Of a stretch of DNA of 11,180 bases, positions 1 to 8,300 are shown in pieces. The notes under the pieces are model-generated. The model searched no databases. It saw only the letters and a program-made list of their open reading frames with translations, and had not been told where the DNA came from. The translations under genes were made by a program, and so were the position numbers. Position 1 is the first letter of the stretch. Every line of letters starts with the position of its first letter. This DNA comes from an uncultured Clostridium sp. (lineage in GTDB: Bacteria; Bacillota; Clostridia; TANB77; CAG-508): contig CANEFU010000020.1 of NCBI GenBank assembly GCA_947426875.1, positions 1 through 11,180 of the forward strand. Reading direction: 5' to 3'.

Positions 1-341
1 CAGTTCCCATTATTTACTTTTTTGCTAGAAAAGTTTTAGAATGGGGTGCAGATAAAAAAATAATTGGAAAGTTTTTTAAGTTTTGCTTAGAAAAAGGAGA
101 AAAGGGAGGCAAAAAATTGCAAGAAAAGGCTGGACGTGGTTTGTATTGGGCTTTATTCCTTTTTGTAGGAATACCACTTCCAGGTACAGGGGCATGGACA
201 GGAACACTTGCAGCAAGCCTTTTAGATATGGATTTTAAAAAGAGTATTATTGCTGTTATGGCAGGCGTAGTTTTAGCTGGAATTATAATGGGACTAGCTT
301 CTGCTGGCGTCTTTGGAGCATTAGGAGCAGTATTTCAATAA
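1..341 (+). CDS. Small multidrug-export-like integral membrane protein (COG2426 family), 5' end missing
   Basis: This is the C-terminal 112 residues of a membrane protein. The frame is open from base 3 to the TAA at 339-341, and the start lies upstream of the window. The fragment begins VPIIYFFARKVLEWG. A basic, Lys/Gly-rich stretch (EKGEKGGKKLQEKAGRG) precedes a hydrophobic segment containing GIPLPGTGAWTG. After a short polar loop (DMDFKK) comes a second hydrophobic segment rich in Gly and Ala. This pattern, especially the PLPGTGAWTG motif, matches my knowledge of the putative small multi-drug export family (PF06695/COG2426). The family's transport role is annotated by similarity and its substrate is not known. 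A TTG at 117 could be read as a start, but the family-like sequence continues upstream of it, so the gene is cut by the window edge. It lies upstream of rpoB where ribosomal protein genes would usually be. A long hairpin follows three bases after its stop. Confidence 0.85.
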   Translation, partial: VPIIYFFARKVLEWGADKKIIGKFFKFCLEKGEKGGKKLQEKAGRGLYWALFLFVGIPLPGTGAWTGTLAASLLDMDFKKSIIAVMAGVVLAGIIMGLASAGVFGALGAVFQ

Positions 342-343
342 TA

Positions 344-464
344 TTGGATGATTTTGGGACGGAGATGATTTTGGGGACGGAGGAAAAAATCATGGTCAAG
401 TATTTTTTAACCATGATTTTTTCCTCCGTCCCCAAAATCATCTCCGTCTTTCCAAATCATCCAA
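344..464. repeat. Long nested inverted repeat made of four GGGGACGGA-type modules
   Basis: Bases 358-396 are the exact reverse complement of 410-448 (39 bp), with a 13-nt loop at 397-409. The pairing continues imperfectly outward to 344 and 464. Each arm holds two tandem copies of an 18-bp module, GATGATTTTGGGGACGGA: on the left at 347-363 (one G short) and 364-381, and on the right the reverse complements, the outer one degenerate. The innermost part (AAAAAATCATGGT, loop, ACCATGATTTTTT) resembles a bidirectional terminator with a run of six T, so it may end transcription of the upstream membrane-protein gene. I infer a non-coding REP/MITE-like element. The GGGGAC core recurs before rpoC at 5266-5308. 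A frame open across the hairpin (344-547) is not credible as a gene. Confidence 0.85.
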
Positions 465-499
465 CGCTACAAAAAACCAATAAAAAAGATGCCAAACCC

Positions 500-529
500 T
501 TGACATCCGTAGGAAAAATATGGTATGAT
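500..529 (+). promoter_or_regulatory. Strong sigma-A promoter for rpoB (extended -10)
   Basis: TTGACA at 500-505 is a perfect -35. An 18-bp spacer separates it from TATGAT at 524-529. TG at 521-522 followed by one base gives an extended -10. Transcription should start near 535-537, about 290 nt before the rpoB start codon. It lies after the long hairpin and no other gene intervenes, so rpoB is the obvious target. It would be the main promoter of rpoB, the following small gene and probably rpoC. Confidence 0.8.
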
Positions 530-534
530 AGTAC

Positions 535-810
535 AGATGATAAATAGAAAAATAAAAAGTAAAAACATAAAAAACGCATAAAGCTTAGAGCGAGTTGAAA
601 AACACAGGTTTTCAACAGCTCTTTTATTGCCGTTTTTAGGACATAATTTTTTTTCATTGTTAAAACTTGAAAGAAGAGGAATTAAAGGCAAGGAGCCCTA
701 AGGATTTCGGAATTGTAAAAGCAGACAAGGCCAAAGACTTAGACAAGCAAATTGTCATTTAAGAAGGACTTCTTTTAGTCAATATAAATTAATTCTGCTT
801 AATATTTTTT
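535..810 (+). promoter_or_regulatory. Long 5' leader of rpoB, possibly structured
   Basis: About 275 nt lie between the inferred transcription start and the rpoB ribosome binding site. No convincing gene is present. The leader contains a terminator-like hairpin at 587-625. GCTC at 618-621 and TTGCC at 627-631 can alternatively pair with GAGC (693-696) and GGCAA (687-691), which would open the base of that hairpin. A small stem GACAA/TTGTC lies at 742-756. I do not recognise a known ribosomal-protein leader or riboswitch. A regulatory role is inference from the length, the strong promoter and the possible alternative pairings. Confidence 0.4.
587..625 (+). terminator. Terminator-like hairpin inside the rpoB leader (possible attenuator)
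   Basis: GTTGAAAA (594-601) pairs with TTTTCAAC (609-616) across a 7-nt loop. Below a small internal loop, AGAGC (587-591) pairs with GCTCT (618-622). TTTT at 622-625 follows, with another run of five T at 633-637. The stem and short T tract resemble a moderate intrinsic terminator. As it lies between the rpoB promoter and rpoB, it would act as a partial terminator or attenuator if it works. The tail TTTTATTGCC is not strong, so read-through is likely. Confidence 0.4.
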
Positions 811-827
811 AGGGAGTGATTTTTTTG
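811..827 (+). promoter_or_regulatory. rpoB ribosome binding site and TTG start
   Basis: AGGGAGTGAT at 811-820 matches the anti-Shine-Dalgarno sequence well. TTG at 825-827 lies 8 nt after AGGGAG, an ideal distance. The in-frame GTG at 816 overlaps the ribosome binding site and has nothing comparable upstream. The TTG is therefore the preferred start. Confidence 0.75.
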
Positions 828-3800
828 AAAATCAAAGAAGTAAATTACGAGAAAGCATCTCGTAAAGATTTTGCAAAAGTTGGCGACTATATCGAAATGC
901 CAAACCTAATCAAAGTACAAAAAGATTCCTATGACTGGTTTATAGAAGAAGGATTAGGAGAAGTATTAAAAGATATATCACCAATAGAAGACTACTCAGG
1001 AAATTTAGTTCTTGAATTTTTCGATTATTACATGGAAGACAAAACCAAATACAGTGTAGAAGAAGCCAAAGAGAGAGATGCAACGTATTCATCAAGATTA
1101 CATGTAAAAGTAAGATTAATCAACCGTGAAACAGGAGAAATCAAAGAGCAAGAAATCTATCTAGGAGATTTTCCATTAATGACAAACAGTGGAACTTTTG
1201 TTATCAATGGAGCAGAAAGAGTTGTAGTAAGCCAATTAGTACGTTCACCAGGATGTTACTATGGAGAAGAATTTGATACGAAAACAGGAAAAAGAACTTA
1301 CAACTCTACCGTTATGCCACTTAGAGGAGCATGGCTTGAATACGAAACAGACGGAAATGATATTTTCTATGTACGTGTTGATAGAACCAGAAAAGTACCA
1401 GTAACAACATTACTAAGAGCAATTGGTGTGGTATCAGATGACCAAATCAGAGAATTATTTGGTGATGAAGAAATGATAACAGCAACCATTGCAAAAGATA
1501 CCATCAAAGACCAAGACGAAGCTTTAATTGAAATCTACAAAAAGTTAAGACCAGGAGAACTACCAACAGTAGATGCTGCTAAAAACTTATTTAATGGATT
1601 ATTCTATGACAATAAGAGATATGATTTATCAAAAGTAGGTAGATATAAATTTAATCAAAAATTAGGATTAGCAGGAAGAATTAAAGACAAAGTAGCAGCA
1701 GAAGATATTGTAGATAGTGAAACAGGAGAAGTATTCGTACAAGCAGGAGAAATTATCACAGAAGAAGTAGCAGAAGCGATTCAAAATGCAGGAATTAATA
1801 TAGTGGATATCGTTGTTGGAGATAGAAAGGTAAGAATGATAGGAAATGCTACCTGTAATATCCACAAAGTATTACCAAATGTTGACTTAAGCAAATTACA
1901 CTTTAGAGAATTAGTAAACTATAATGTATTAAAAAATATCATAGATAATACAGAGGAAAAAGATTTAGTAAAAACAATTCAAGAAAGACAAGATGAATTA
2001 GTAGCAAAACATATCACAACAGAAGATATGATAGCATCTGTAAACTATTTATTAAATCTTTCACATGGTGTAGGAAAACCAGATGACATCGACCACTTAG
2101 CAAATCGTAGAATTCGTCAAGTAGGAGAATTATTACAAAACCAATTTAGAATTGGTTTGACAAGACTAGAAAGAGTAGTACGTGAAAGAATGACAATTCA
2201 AGACTTAGATGTAGTAACACCACAAACTTTAATTAACACAAAACCAATTACATCTTCTATTCGTGAATTCTTTGGAAGTTCACAATTGTCACAATTCATG
2301 GACCAAACGAACCCACTTTCAGAATTAACACATAAAAGAAGAATATCAGCTTTAGGACCAGGTGGATTAACCAGAGAAAGAGCAGGATTCGAAGTACGTG
2401 ACGTTCACTATACACACTATGGTAGACTATGTCCAATCGAATCACCAGAAGGTCCAAACATTGGATTGATATCAGCACTTTCTTCTTTTGCTAGTATCAA
2501 TGAATATGGATTTATTGAAACACCATATCGAAAAGTAGACCCTGAAACACATAAATTAACAGATATAGTAGAATACATGAGTGCCGACGTAGAAGATAAT
2601 TACATAATTGCACAAGCATCTGAGCCAGTAGACAAAAATGGAAAATTCATCAATCCACGTATTAGAGTAAGATTTAAAAATGAAGTAATCGAAGTAGACA
2701 GCGATAAAGTACAATATGTTGATGTTTCTCCAAAACAATTAGTTTCTATTGCAGCTGCCATGATACCATTCTTAGAGCATGATGACGCAAAAAGAGCGTT
2801 AATGGGAGCTAACATGCAACGTCAAGCAGTTCCATTAATGATAACAGAAAGTCCAATTGTAGGAACAGGAATTGAATATAGAGCAGCAAAAGACTCTGGA
2901 ATTTTAGTATTAGCAGAAGAAGATGGAGTGATTGAAAAAGTAACAGGAGATGCGATTATCGTAAAATATGATAATGGAAAAACAATCACTCATAAACTTC
3001 GTAAATTTAAAAGAACCAATGGTGGAACCTGTATTAACCAAAAACCAATTGTAAAAGCAGGAGAAAAGGTAAAAAAAGGTGATGCCATAGCAGACGGACC
3101 ATCTACCAGCAATGGAGAAATGGCACTTGGTAAAAACGTATTAGTAGCCTTTTCAACATGGGAAGGATATAACTACGAGGATGCTATTCTAATTAATGAA
3201 AAATTAGTAAAAGAAGACGTATTTACTTCTATTCATATTGAGGAATATGATTGTGAATGTCGTGATACCAAATTAGGAGCAGAAGAAATCACACGTGATA
3301 TACCAAATATTGGTGACGATTCTTTAAAAGACCTAGATGAAAATGGAATTATTAGAATTGGTGCAGAAGTAAGACCAGGAGATATTCTAGTTGGAAAAGT
3401 TACACCAAAAGGAGAAACAGAGTTAACAGCGGAAGAAAGATTGTTAAGAGCTATCTTTGGTGAAAAAGCAAGAGAAGTAAGAGATACTTCTTTAAGAGTA
3501 CCACATGGAGAAGCAGGAACGATTGTTGATGTTAAAATCTTTACAAGAGATAATTCAGATGAATTAGGACCTGGTGTTAATCAAATTATTAGATGTTATA
3601 TTGCAACCAAAAGAAAAATCTCTGTTGGAGATAAAATGGCAGGACGTCATGGTAACAAAGGTGTTATTTCAAGAGTCTTACCAGAAGAAGATATGCCATT
3701 TATGCCAGATGGTACACCAATCGATATATTATTAAATCCACTAGGTGTTCCTTCTCGTATGAACTTAGGTCAAGTTTTAGAAGTACACTTGGGAGGAGCT

Positions 3801-4589
3801 GCTAAAGCATTAGGATGGAAAATAGCAACTCCAGTATTTGATGGAGCAACACAAGAAGATGTTGAGAAATTACTAGAAGAAGCAGGTATGAGTAAAGACG
3901 GAAAAACGATTTTATATGATGGTAGAACAGGAGACCCATTTGATAAACCAATTACAGTTGGTGTTATGTACATGTTAAAACTTCACCACTTAGTAGATGA
4001 TAAAATCCATGCACGTTCAACGGGACCATACTCATTAGTAACCCAACAACCACTGGGAGGTAAAGCACAATTTGGTGGACAACGTTTTGGAGAGATGGAA
4101 GTTTGGGCATTAGAAGCATATGGTGCAGCTTATACACTACAAGAAATGTTGACTGTAAAATCAGATGACATTGTAGGAAGAGTAAAAACATATGAAGCGA
4201 TTGTAAAAGGAGAAAATGTACCAGAACCAGGTGTTCCAGAGAGCTTTAAAGTTCTTGTAAAAGAATTACAATCACTAGGATTAGACGTTCGTCTATATTC
4301 AGAAGATAATCAAGAATTAGAACTAAAAGAAAACATCGAAGAGGGAATAGAATATGACCCAGAAAAAGAAAAAAAATTGTTATCAGAAGAAGAAGTACTT
4401 GCAGATGGCGATTTAGATGGCTATGGAGAAGCCTTGGAAGATGATATGTTATTAGATGATGAAGTAAGTAACATAGAAGAAGACAGTGACGATTTTTTCC
4501 AAGACTTAGACGATGAAGGTGATGAGTTATTATTTGATAATGATTTAGCAAATGATAATTTAGACAATGATGAAGATATAATTGAGTAA
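825..4589 (+). CDS. rpoB: DNA-directed RNA polymerase subunit beta
   Basis: This encodes the beta subunit of RNA polymerase, which forms one side of the active-site cleft and binds rifamycins. The product is 1254 aa from the TTG start. The N-terminal protrusion and lobe regions (roughly residues 20-460) are full length. The rifampicin-binding cluster begins FGSSQLSQFMDQTNPLSEL. The residues equivalent to E. coli Q513, D516, H526, R529 and S531 are Q490, D493, H503, R506 and S508, all wild type, so rifamycin sensitivity is expected. GDKMAGRHGNKG carries the two conserved active-site lysines, K937 and K945 (E. coli K1065 and K1073). The C-terminal anchor GGKAQFGGQRFGEMEVWALE lies near residue 1079. 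After the usual end of the conserved core, a 96-residue tail (1159-1254) holds 43 Asp/Glu and only 4 Lys. The next gene begins 22 bases after the stop, so the two are co-transcribed. rplL is not upstream, which is unusual for Firmicutes. Confidence 0.98.
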   Translation: MKIKEVNYEKASRKDFAKVGDYIEMPNLIKVQKDSYDWFIEEGLGEVLKDISPIEDYSGNLVLEFFDYYMEDKTKYSVEEAKERDATYSSRLHVKVRLINRETGEIKEQEIYLGDFPLMTNSGTFVINGAERVVVSQLVRSPGCYYGEEFDTKTGKRTYNSTVMPLRGAWLEYETDGNDIFYVRVDRTRKVPVTTLLRAIGVVSDDQIRELFGDEEMITATIAKDTIKDQDEALIEIYKKLRPGELPTVDAAKNLFNGLFYDNKRYDLSKVGRYKFNQKLGLAGRIKDKVAAEDIVDSETGEVFVQAGEIITEEVAEAIQNAGINIVDIVVGDRKVRMIGNATCNIHKVLPNVDLSKLHFRELVNYNVLKNIIDNTEEKDLVKTIQERQDELVAKHITTEDMIASVNYLLNLSHGVGKPDDIDHLANRRIRQVGELLQNQFRIGLTRLERVVRERMTIQDLDVVTPQTLINTKPITSSIREFFGSSQLSQFMDQTNPLSELTHKRRISALGPGGLTRERAGFEVRDVHYTHYGRLCPIESPEGPNIGLISALSSFASINEYGFIETPYRKVDPETHKLTDIVEYMSADVEDNYIIAQASEPVDKNGKFINPRIRVRFKNEVIEVDSDKVQYVDVSPKQLVSIAAAMIPFLEHDDAKRALMGANMQRQAVPLMITESPIVGTGIEYRAAKDSGILVLAEEDGVIEKVTGDAIIVKYDNGKTITHKLRKFKRTNGGTCINQKPIVKAGEKVKKGDAIADGPSTSNGEMALGKNVLVAFSTWEGYNYEDAILINEKLVKEDVFTSIHIEEYDCECRDTKLGAEEITRDIPNIGDDSLKDLDENGIIRIGAEVRPGDILVGKVTPKGETELTAEERLLRAIFGEKAREVRDTSLRVPHGEAGTIVDVKIFTRDNSDELGPGVNQIIRCYIATKRKISVGDKMAGRHGNKGVISRVLPEEDMPFMPDGTPIDILLNPLGVPSRMNLGQVLEVHLGGAAKALGWKIATPVFDGATQEDVEKLLEEAGMSKDGKTILYDGRTGDPFDKPITVGVMYMLKLHHLVDDKIHARSTGPYSLVTQQPLGGKAQFGGQRFGEMEVWALEAYGAAYTLQEMLTVKSDDIVGRVKTYEAIVKGENVPEPGVPESFKVLVKELQSLGLDVRLYSEDNQELELKENIEEGIEYDPEKEKKLLSEEEVLADGDLDGYGEALEDDMLLDDEVSNIEEDSDDFFQDLDDEGDELLFDNDLANDNLDNDEDIIE

Positions 4590-4611
4590 TGCAATCTCAG
4601 GAGGATGTAAA

Positions 4612-5142
4612 ATGAACGATTTTAAGGTGGGGCTAATTTCTAAAATATCTCCCCAAAAACAAGAAGAAATTACCATGAACGAAGCAAAGAAAAGCTTCTT
4701 TAGAATATTAAATCATTCTGATTCTGAAAAGGAAGATGCTTTCAATTTAAATCAAACATTAGAAAAAGTTTTTAGTACATGTGGAATCAAAAATAGAGAT
4801 ATGAGAGCAAAAATCAGAGGAAATTTAAAGAGTTTATTGCAAAGTGGAGAATACTTATATACATTAGATGCAAAAGGGCAAAGTATTGTATCTAATTATG
4901 ATAGAAGTGCTCTTCGACAAAAAGCCTATCAAGAGGGAGAAAATGAAAAAGCGAAGGCAAAATTGCAAAGTTATGTAGAAAAAGTGCAAGATATTTTGGA
5001 AAAGTTACCAGAGGAAAGAAAAAACAATAAGAAAGAAATAGAAGCAATGTTTGGAGAATACGATTGGGAGCAAGAGCATATATGGATTGACTTGGCAATA
5101 GAAAAGGTTTTAAAAAACAACTCTCAAGAAATTTCAAGATAG
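4612..5142 (+). CDS. Uncharacterised 176-aa protein encoded between rpoB and rpoC
   Basis: I do not recognise this protein. The start is ATG at 4612, 7 nt after a perfect AGGAGG (4599-4604). An in-frame TTG at 4582 would overlap the end of rpoB and lacks a ribosome binding site. The gene starts 22 bases after rpoB ends and must share its transcript. The product looks soluble, with no signal peptide or membrane segment. Residues about 45-80 look like two helices (LNQTLEKVFSTC and RDMRAKIRGNLKSLLQSG). A probable beta strand pair follows (EYLYTLDAKGQSIVSNYD). This order resembles a winged-helix fold, but that is inference. Residues about 98-148 are Lys/Glu/Gln-rich, likely helical and possibly coiled coil. 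The C-terminus has YDWEQEHIWIDLAIEKVL. Codon use looks like the neighbours, which argues against recent transfer. A role linked to RNA polymerase assembly or regulation is suggested only by position. It is very likely a real gene, of unknown function. Confidence 0.85.
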   Translation: MNDFKVGLISKISPQKQEEITMNEAKKSFFRILNHSDSEKEDAFNLNQTLEKVFSTCGIKNRDMRAKIRGNLKSLLQSGEYLYTLDAKGQSIVSNYDRSALRQKAYQEGENEKAKAKLQSYVEKVQDILEKLPEERKNNKKEIEAMFGEYDWEQEHIWIDLAIEKVLKNNSQEISR

Positions 5143-5144
5143 CA

Positions 5145-5173
5145 TTGACAGTAAATTAAATAAATTGTAAAGC
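5145..5173 (+). promoter_or_regulatory. Weak candidate promoter upstream of rpoC
   Basis: TTGACA at 5145-5150 is a perfect -35, placed just after the stop of the 176-aa gene. At 17 bp the -10 would be TAAAGC (5168-5173), which matches the consensus at only three positions. It may be a weak promoter or a chance match in AT-rich DNA. Confidence 0.25.
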
Positions 5174-5207
5174 ATAAATATGCGACAGAAAGGAATTGCA
5201 AGAGCGG

Positions 5208-5236
5208 TGGATAGTCATATTTTATGATTTTATAAT
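5208..5236 (+). promoter_or_regulatory. Candidate sigma-A promoter for rpoC
   Basis: A perfect TATAAT at 5231-5236 lies 17 bp downstream of TGGATA (5208-5213), a 4/6 match to the -35. Transcription would start near 5243, about 85 nt before the rpoC start. It would give rpoC expression independent of rpoB and would place the GGGGAC repeat inside the rpoC leader. The AT-rich background makes a chance TATAAT possible. Confidence 0.45.
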
Positions 5237-5260
5237 TACCCAAAGTAATAGTTAATTGGA

Positions 5261-5315
5261 GATGTGTCCCCAATTGTACAAAAAGGTGCAAAGGGAAACG
5301 TCCCCAATGCGACAA
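5261..5315. repeat. GGGGAC-type REP-like repeat just upstream of rpoC
   Basis: Two direct copies of GTCCCCAAT lie at 5266-5274 and 5300-5308, 34 bp apart. They are followed by TGTACAA and GCGACAA respectively. TTGTACAA (5274-5281) is a perfect 8-bp palindrome, and GGGAAACGTCCC (5293-5304) can form a small hairpin. Read on the - strand the unit is GTCGCATTGGGGACGTTTCC. I recall this kind of sequence as a dispersed repeat in Clostridia, sometimes near REP-associated tyrosine transposases. That link is from memory. A shorter partial match, ATGCGACA, lies at 5180-5187. The repeat ends directly before the rpoC ribosome binding site at 5316. Confidence 0.7.
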
Positions 5316-5328
5316 GGGAGGAAAAAGA

Positions 5329-8300
5329 GTGGACGAATTAGATATTTTTAATAAATTAAAAATAGGAGTGGCATCAGACGAAAAAATAAGAGAATGGTCA
5401 AAAGGTGAAGTAAGAAAACCAGAAACTATAAATTATAGAACCTTAAAACCAGAAAAGGATGGTTTATTCTGCGAGAGAATATTTGGACCAACCAAAGACT
5501 GGGAATGTCACTGTGGAAAATATAAAAGAGTAAGATATAAAGGGATTGTATGTGACCGATGTGGAGTAGAAGTAACCAAAGCAAAGGTTAGACGTGAGAG
5601 AATGGGACATATTGAATTGGCAGCTCCAGTTGCACATATATGGTATTTTAAAGGAATTCCAAGTAGAATTGCTCTTATGTTAGATATTTCACCAAGAAAT
5701 TTGGAAAAAATCATTTATTTTGCTTCTTATGTAGTAGTTGACAAAGGAACATCAAACCTTGAAAAATGCCAAGTTTTGAATGAAAAAGAATACCATGAAG
5801 CAGAAGAAAAATATGGTAGAGGCTCATTTAAGGCTAAAATGGGAGCAGAAGCATTAAGAGAATTATTAGAAAAAGTTGATTTAGACATATTATCAGCAGA
5901 AATTAGAAAAGAATTAGAAACGGCTAGTGAGCAAAAGAAAGTAAAATTAATAAAAAGATTAGATACGGTAGAAGCATTTAGAATATCTGGAAATCGACCA
6001 GAATGGATGATTATGCAAGTGGTACCAGTTATCCCACCAGAATTAAGACCAATGGTACAATTAGATGGTGGTAGATTTGCTACATCAGATTTAAATGATT
6101 TATATAGAAGAGTTATTAACAGAAATAACAGATTAAAAAGATTATTAGAATTAGGAGCACCAGAAATCATTGTAAGAAATGAAAAAAGAATGCTTCAAGA
6201 ATCTGTGGATGCTTTGATTGACAATGGAAGAAGAGGAAGACCAGTAACAGGAGCTGGAAATAGACCATTAAAATCTTTATCAGACATGTTAAAGGGAAAA
6301 CAAGGACGTTTCCGTCAAAACTTATTGGGAAAACGTGTTGACTACTCTGGACGTTCTGTTATCGTAGTAGGACCAGAACTAAAAATCTATCAATGTGGAC
6401 TTCCAAAAGAAATGGCAGTTGAATTATTCAAACCATTTGTGATGAGAGAATTGGTAGGAAGAGGAATTGCACAAAACATCAAAAATGCCAAAAGAATGGT
6501 AGAAAGATTAAGACCAGAAGTATGGGGAATCTTAGAAGAGGTTATCAAAGACCATCCAGTTATGCTAAACCGTGCACCGACATTACATAGACTTGGTATT
6601 CAAAGTTTTGAGCCAGTATTGGTAGAAGGAAGAGCAATTAAACTTCACCCATTAGTTTGTGAAGCATTTAACGCTGACTTCGACGGTGACCAAATGGCTG
6701 TCCATTTACCATTATCACCAGAAGCACAAGCAGAATCAAGATACTTAATGTTATCAACCAACAACTTGTTAAAACCACAAGATGGTAAACCAGTAGCTGT
6801 ACCAAGACTAGACATGATATTAGGAAGTTACTATCTAACCATGGTATTAGATGGAGAAAAGGGAGAAGGAAAATACTTCAAAGACCCAGATGAAGCGATT
6901 ATGGCTTTTGAAAATCATGATGTAGGAATCCATGCTAAGATTTTTGTAAGAATTGAAAAGGAAATCGATGGCGAAATCAACTCAAAGAAAATTGAAACAA
7001 GTGTTGGAAGAATTATCTTTAACAAAGGAATTCCACAAGATTTAGGATTTATTGATAGAAAAGAAGACCCATTCCAATACGAAATCAACTTCCCAGTTAT
7101 GAAAAAATCAATGGGAGGAATTATTGAAAGAGTCATTAGAACACATGGATTATCTGAATCAGCAGAAGTAATTGACTACATTAAAGCATTAGGATTTAAA
7201 TATTCAACCTTAGCAGGAATTACTTTCTCTATGGACGACGTACAAGTACCAGCCAAGAAAAAAGAATTATTAAAAGAAGCAGATAAAAAAGTAGAAACAA
7301 TCAGAAAACAATATGCAAGAGGATTAATTACAGATAATGAAAGATATAATGCAGTTATTAATGTATGGGAAGCTACAACCAAATACGTAAGTAGTGCCAT
7401 GGAAGAAAACTTTGATGAATTAAATCCAATCTATATGATGGTTAAATCAGGAGCCCGTGGTAACATGAACCAATTAAGACAAATTGCAGGTATTCGTGGA
7501 TTGATGGCAAGTACAACTGGTAAGGCAGTTGAAATTCCAATTAAATCATCTTTTGCAGAGGGATTAGATGCGTTGGAATACTTTATTTCAGCCCATGGTG
7601 CTCGTAAGGGTCTATCTGATACAGCATTAAGAACAGCTGACTCAGGATACTTAACCAGAAGATTAGTAGACGTTTCACAAGATATTATCGTAAGAGAAGA
7701 AGATTGTGGAACACATGACGGAATTGTTGTTTATGACATAAAAGACGGAAATCAAATTATTGAAAAAATGCAAGAAAGATTGCTAGGAAGATTCCCAGTT
7801 GAAGATGTTATTAACCCAGAAACAAACGAATTAATTGTAGATAAAAATACAATGATAACCGAAGCGAAAGCAGAAGAAATTGTAGAAGCAGGAATTGAAA
7901 AACTAAAAGTACGTTCTGTATTAGGATGCCGTTCAAAACATGGTGTATGTCAAAAATGTTATGGAATGGGATTGGCAAGACGTGATTTAGTATCTATTGG
8001 AGAAGCAATTGGTATCATAGCTGCTCAATCAATTGGAGAGCCGGGTACACAGTTAACCATGAGAACAATCCACTCTGGTGGTGTTGCTGGTGTAGCCGAT
8101 ATTACACAAGGTCTTCCAAGGGTTGAGGAATTATTTGAAGCTAGAAAACCAAAGGGATTAGCTATTATTACGGAAATTGATGGTAAAGTAAAAATTAAAG
8201 AAACAAAGAAGAAGAAAGAAGTAATCGTAACTTCACAAGACAATTCAAAAACTTATACCATACCATTTGGTTCAAAAATGAAAGTAAGAGATGGTGACTT

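Noticed and set aside
344..464. CRISPR array or insertion sequence
   Set aside because: The repeats are nested inverted copies without regular unique spacers, and no transposase is present in the window.
344..547. 67-codon + strand frame and two - strand frames (457-657, 467-691)
   Set aside because: The + frame runs through the long inverted repeat and the rpoB promoter; the - frames are hydrophobic, low-complexity translations of AT-rich leader DNA.
535..810. Known ribosomal protein L10 leader or riboswitch in front of rpoB
   Set aside because: I could not match the sequence to a leader consensus I know, and rplJ is absent; kept as an unassigned leader.
816..824. GTG start for rpoB at 816
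   Set aside because: It overlaps the AGGGAGTGAT ribosome binding site and has none of its own; TTG at 825 is correctly spaced.
4582..4611. TTG start for the 176-aa gene at 4582
   Set aside because: It lies inside the end of rpoB without a ribosome binding site, while ATG 4612 follows AGGAGG by 7 nt.
5180..5227. 15-codon frame upstream of rpoC
   Set aside because: It has no ribosome binding site and is too short to support.
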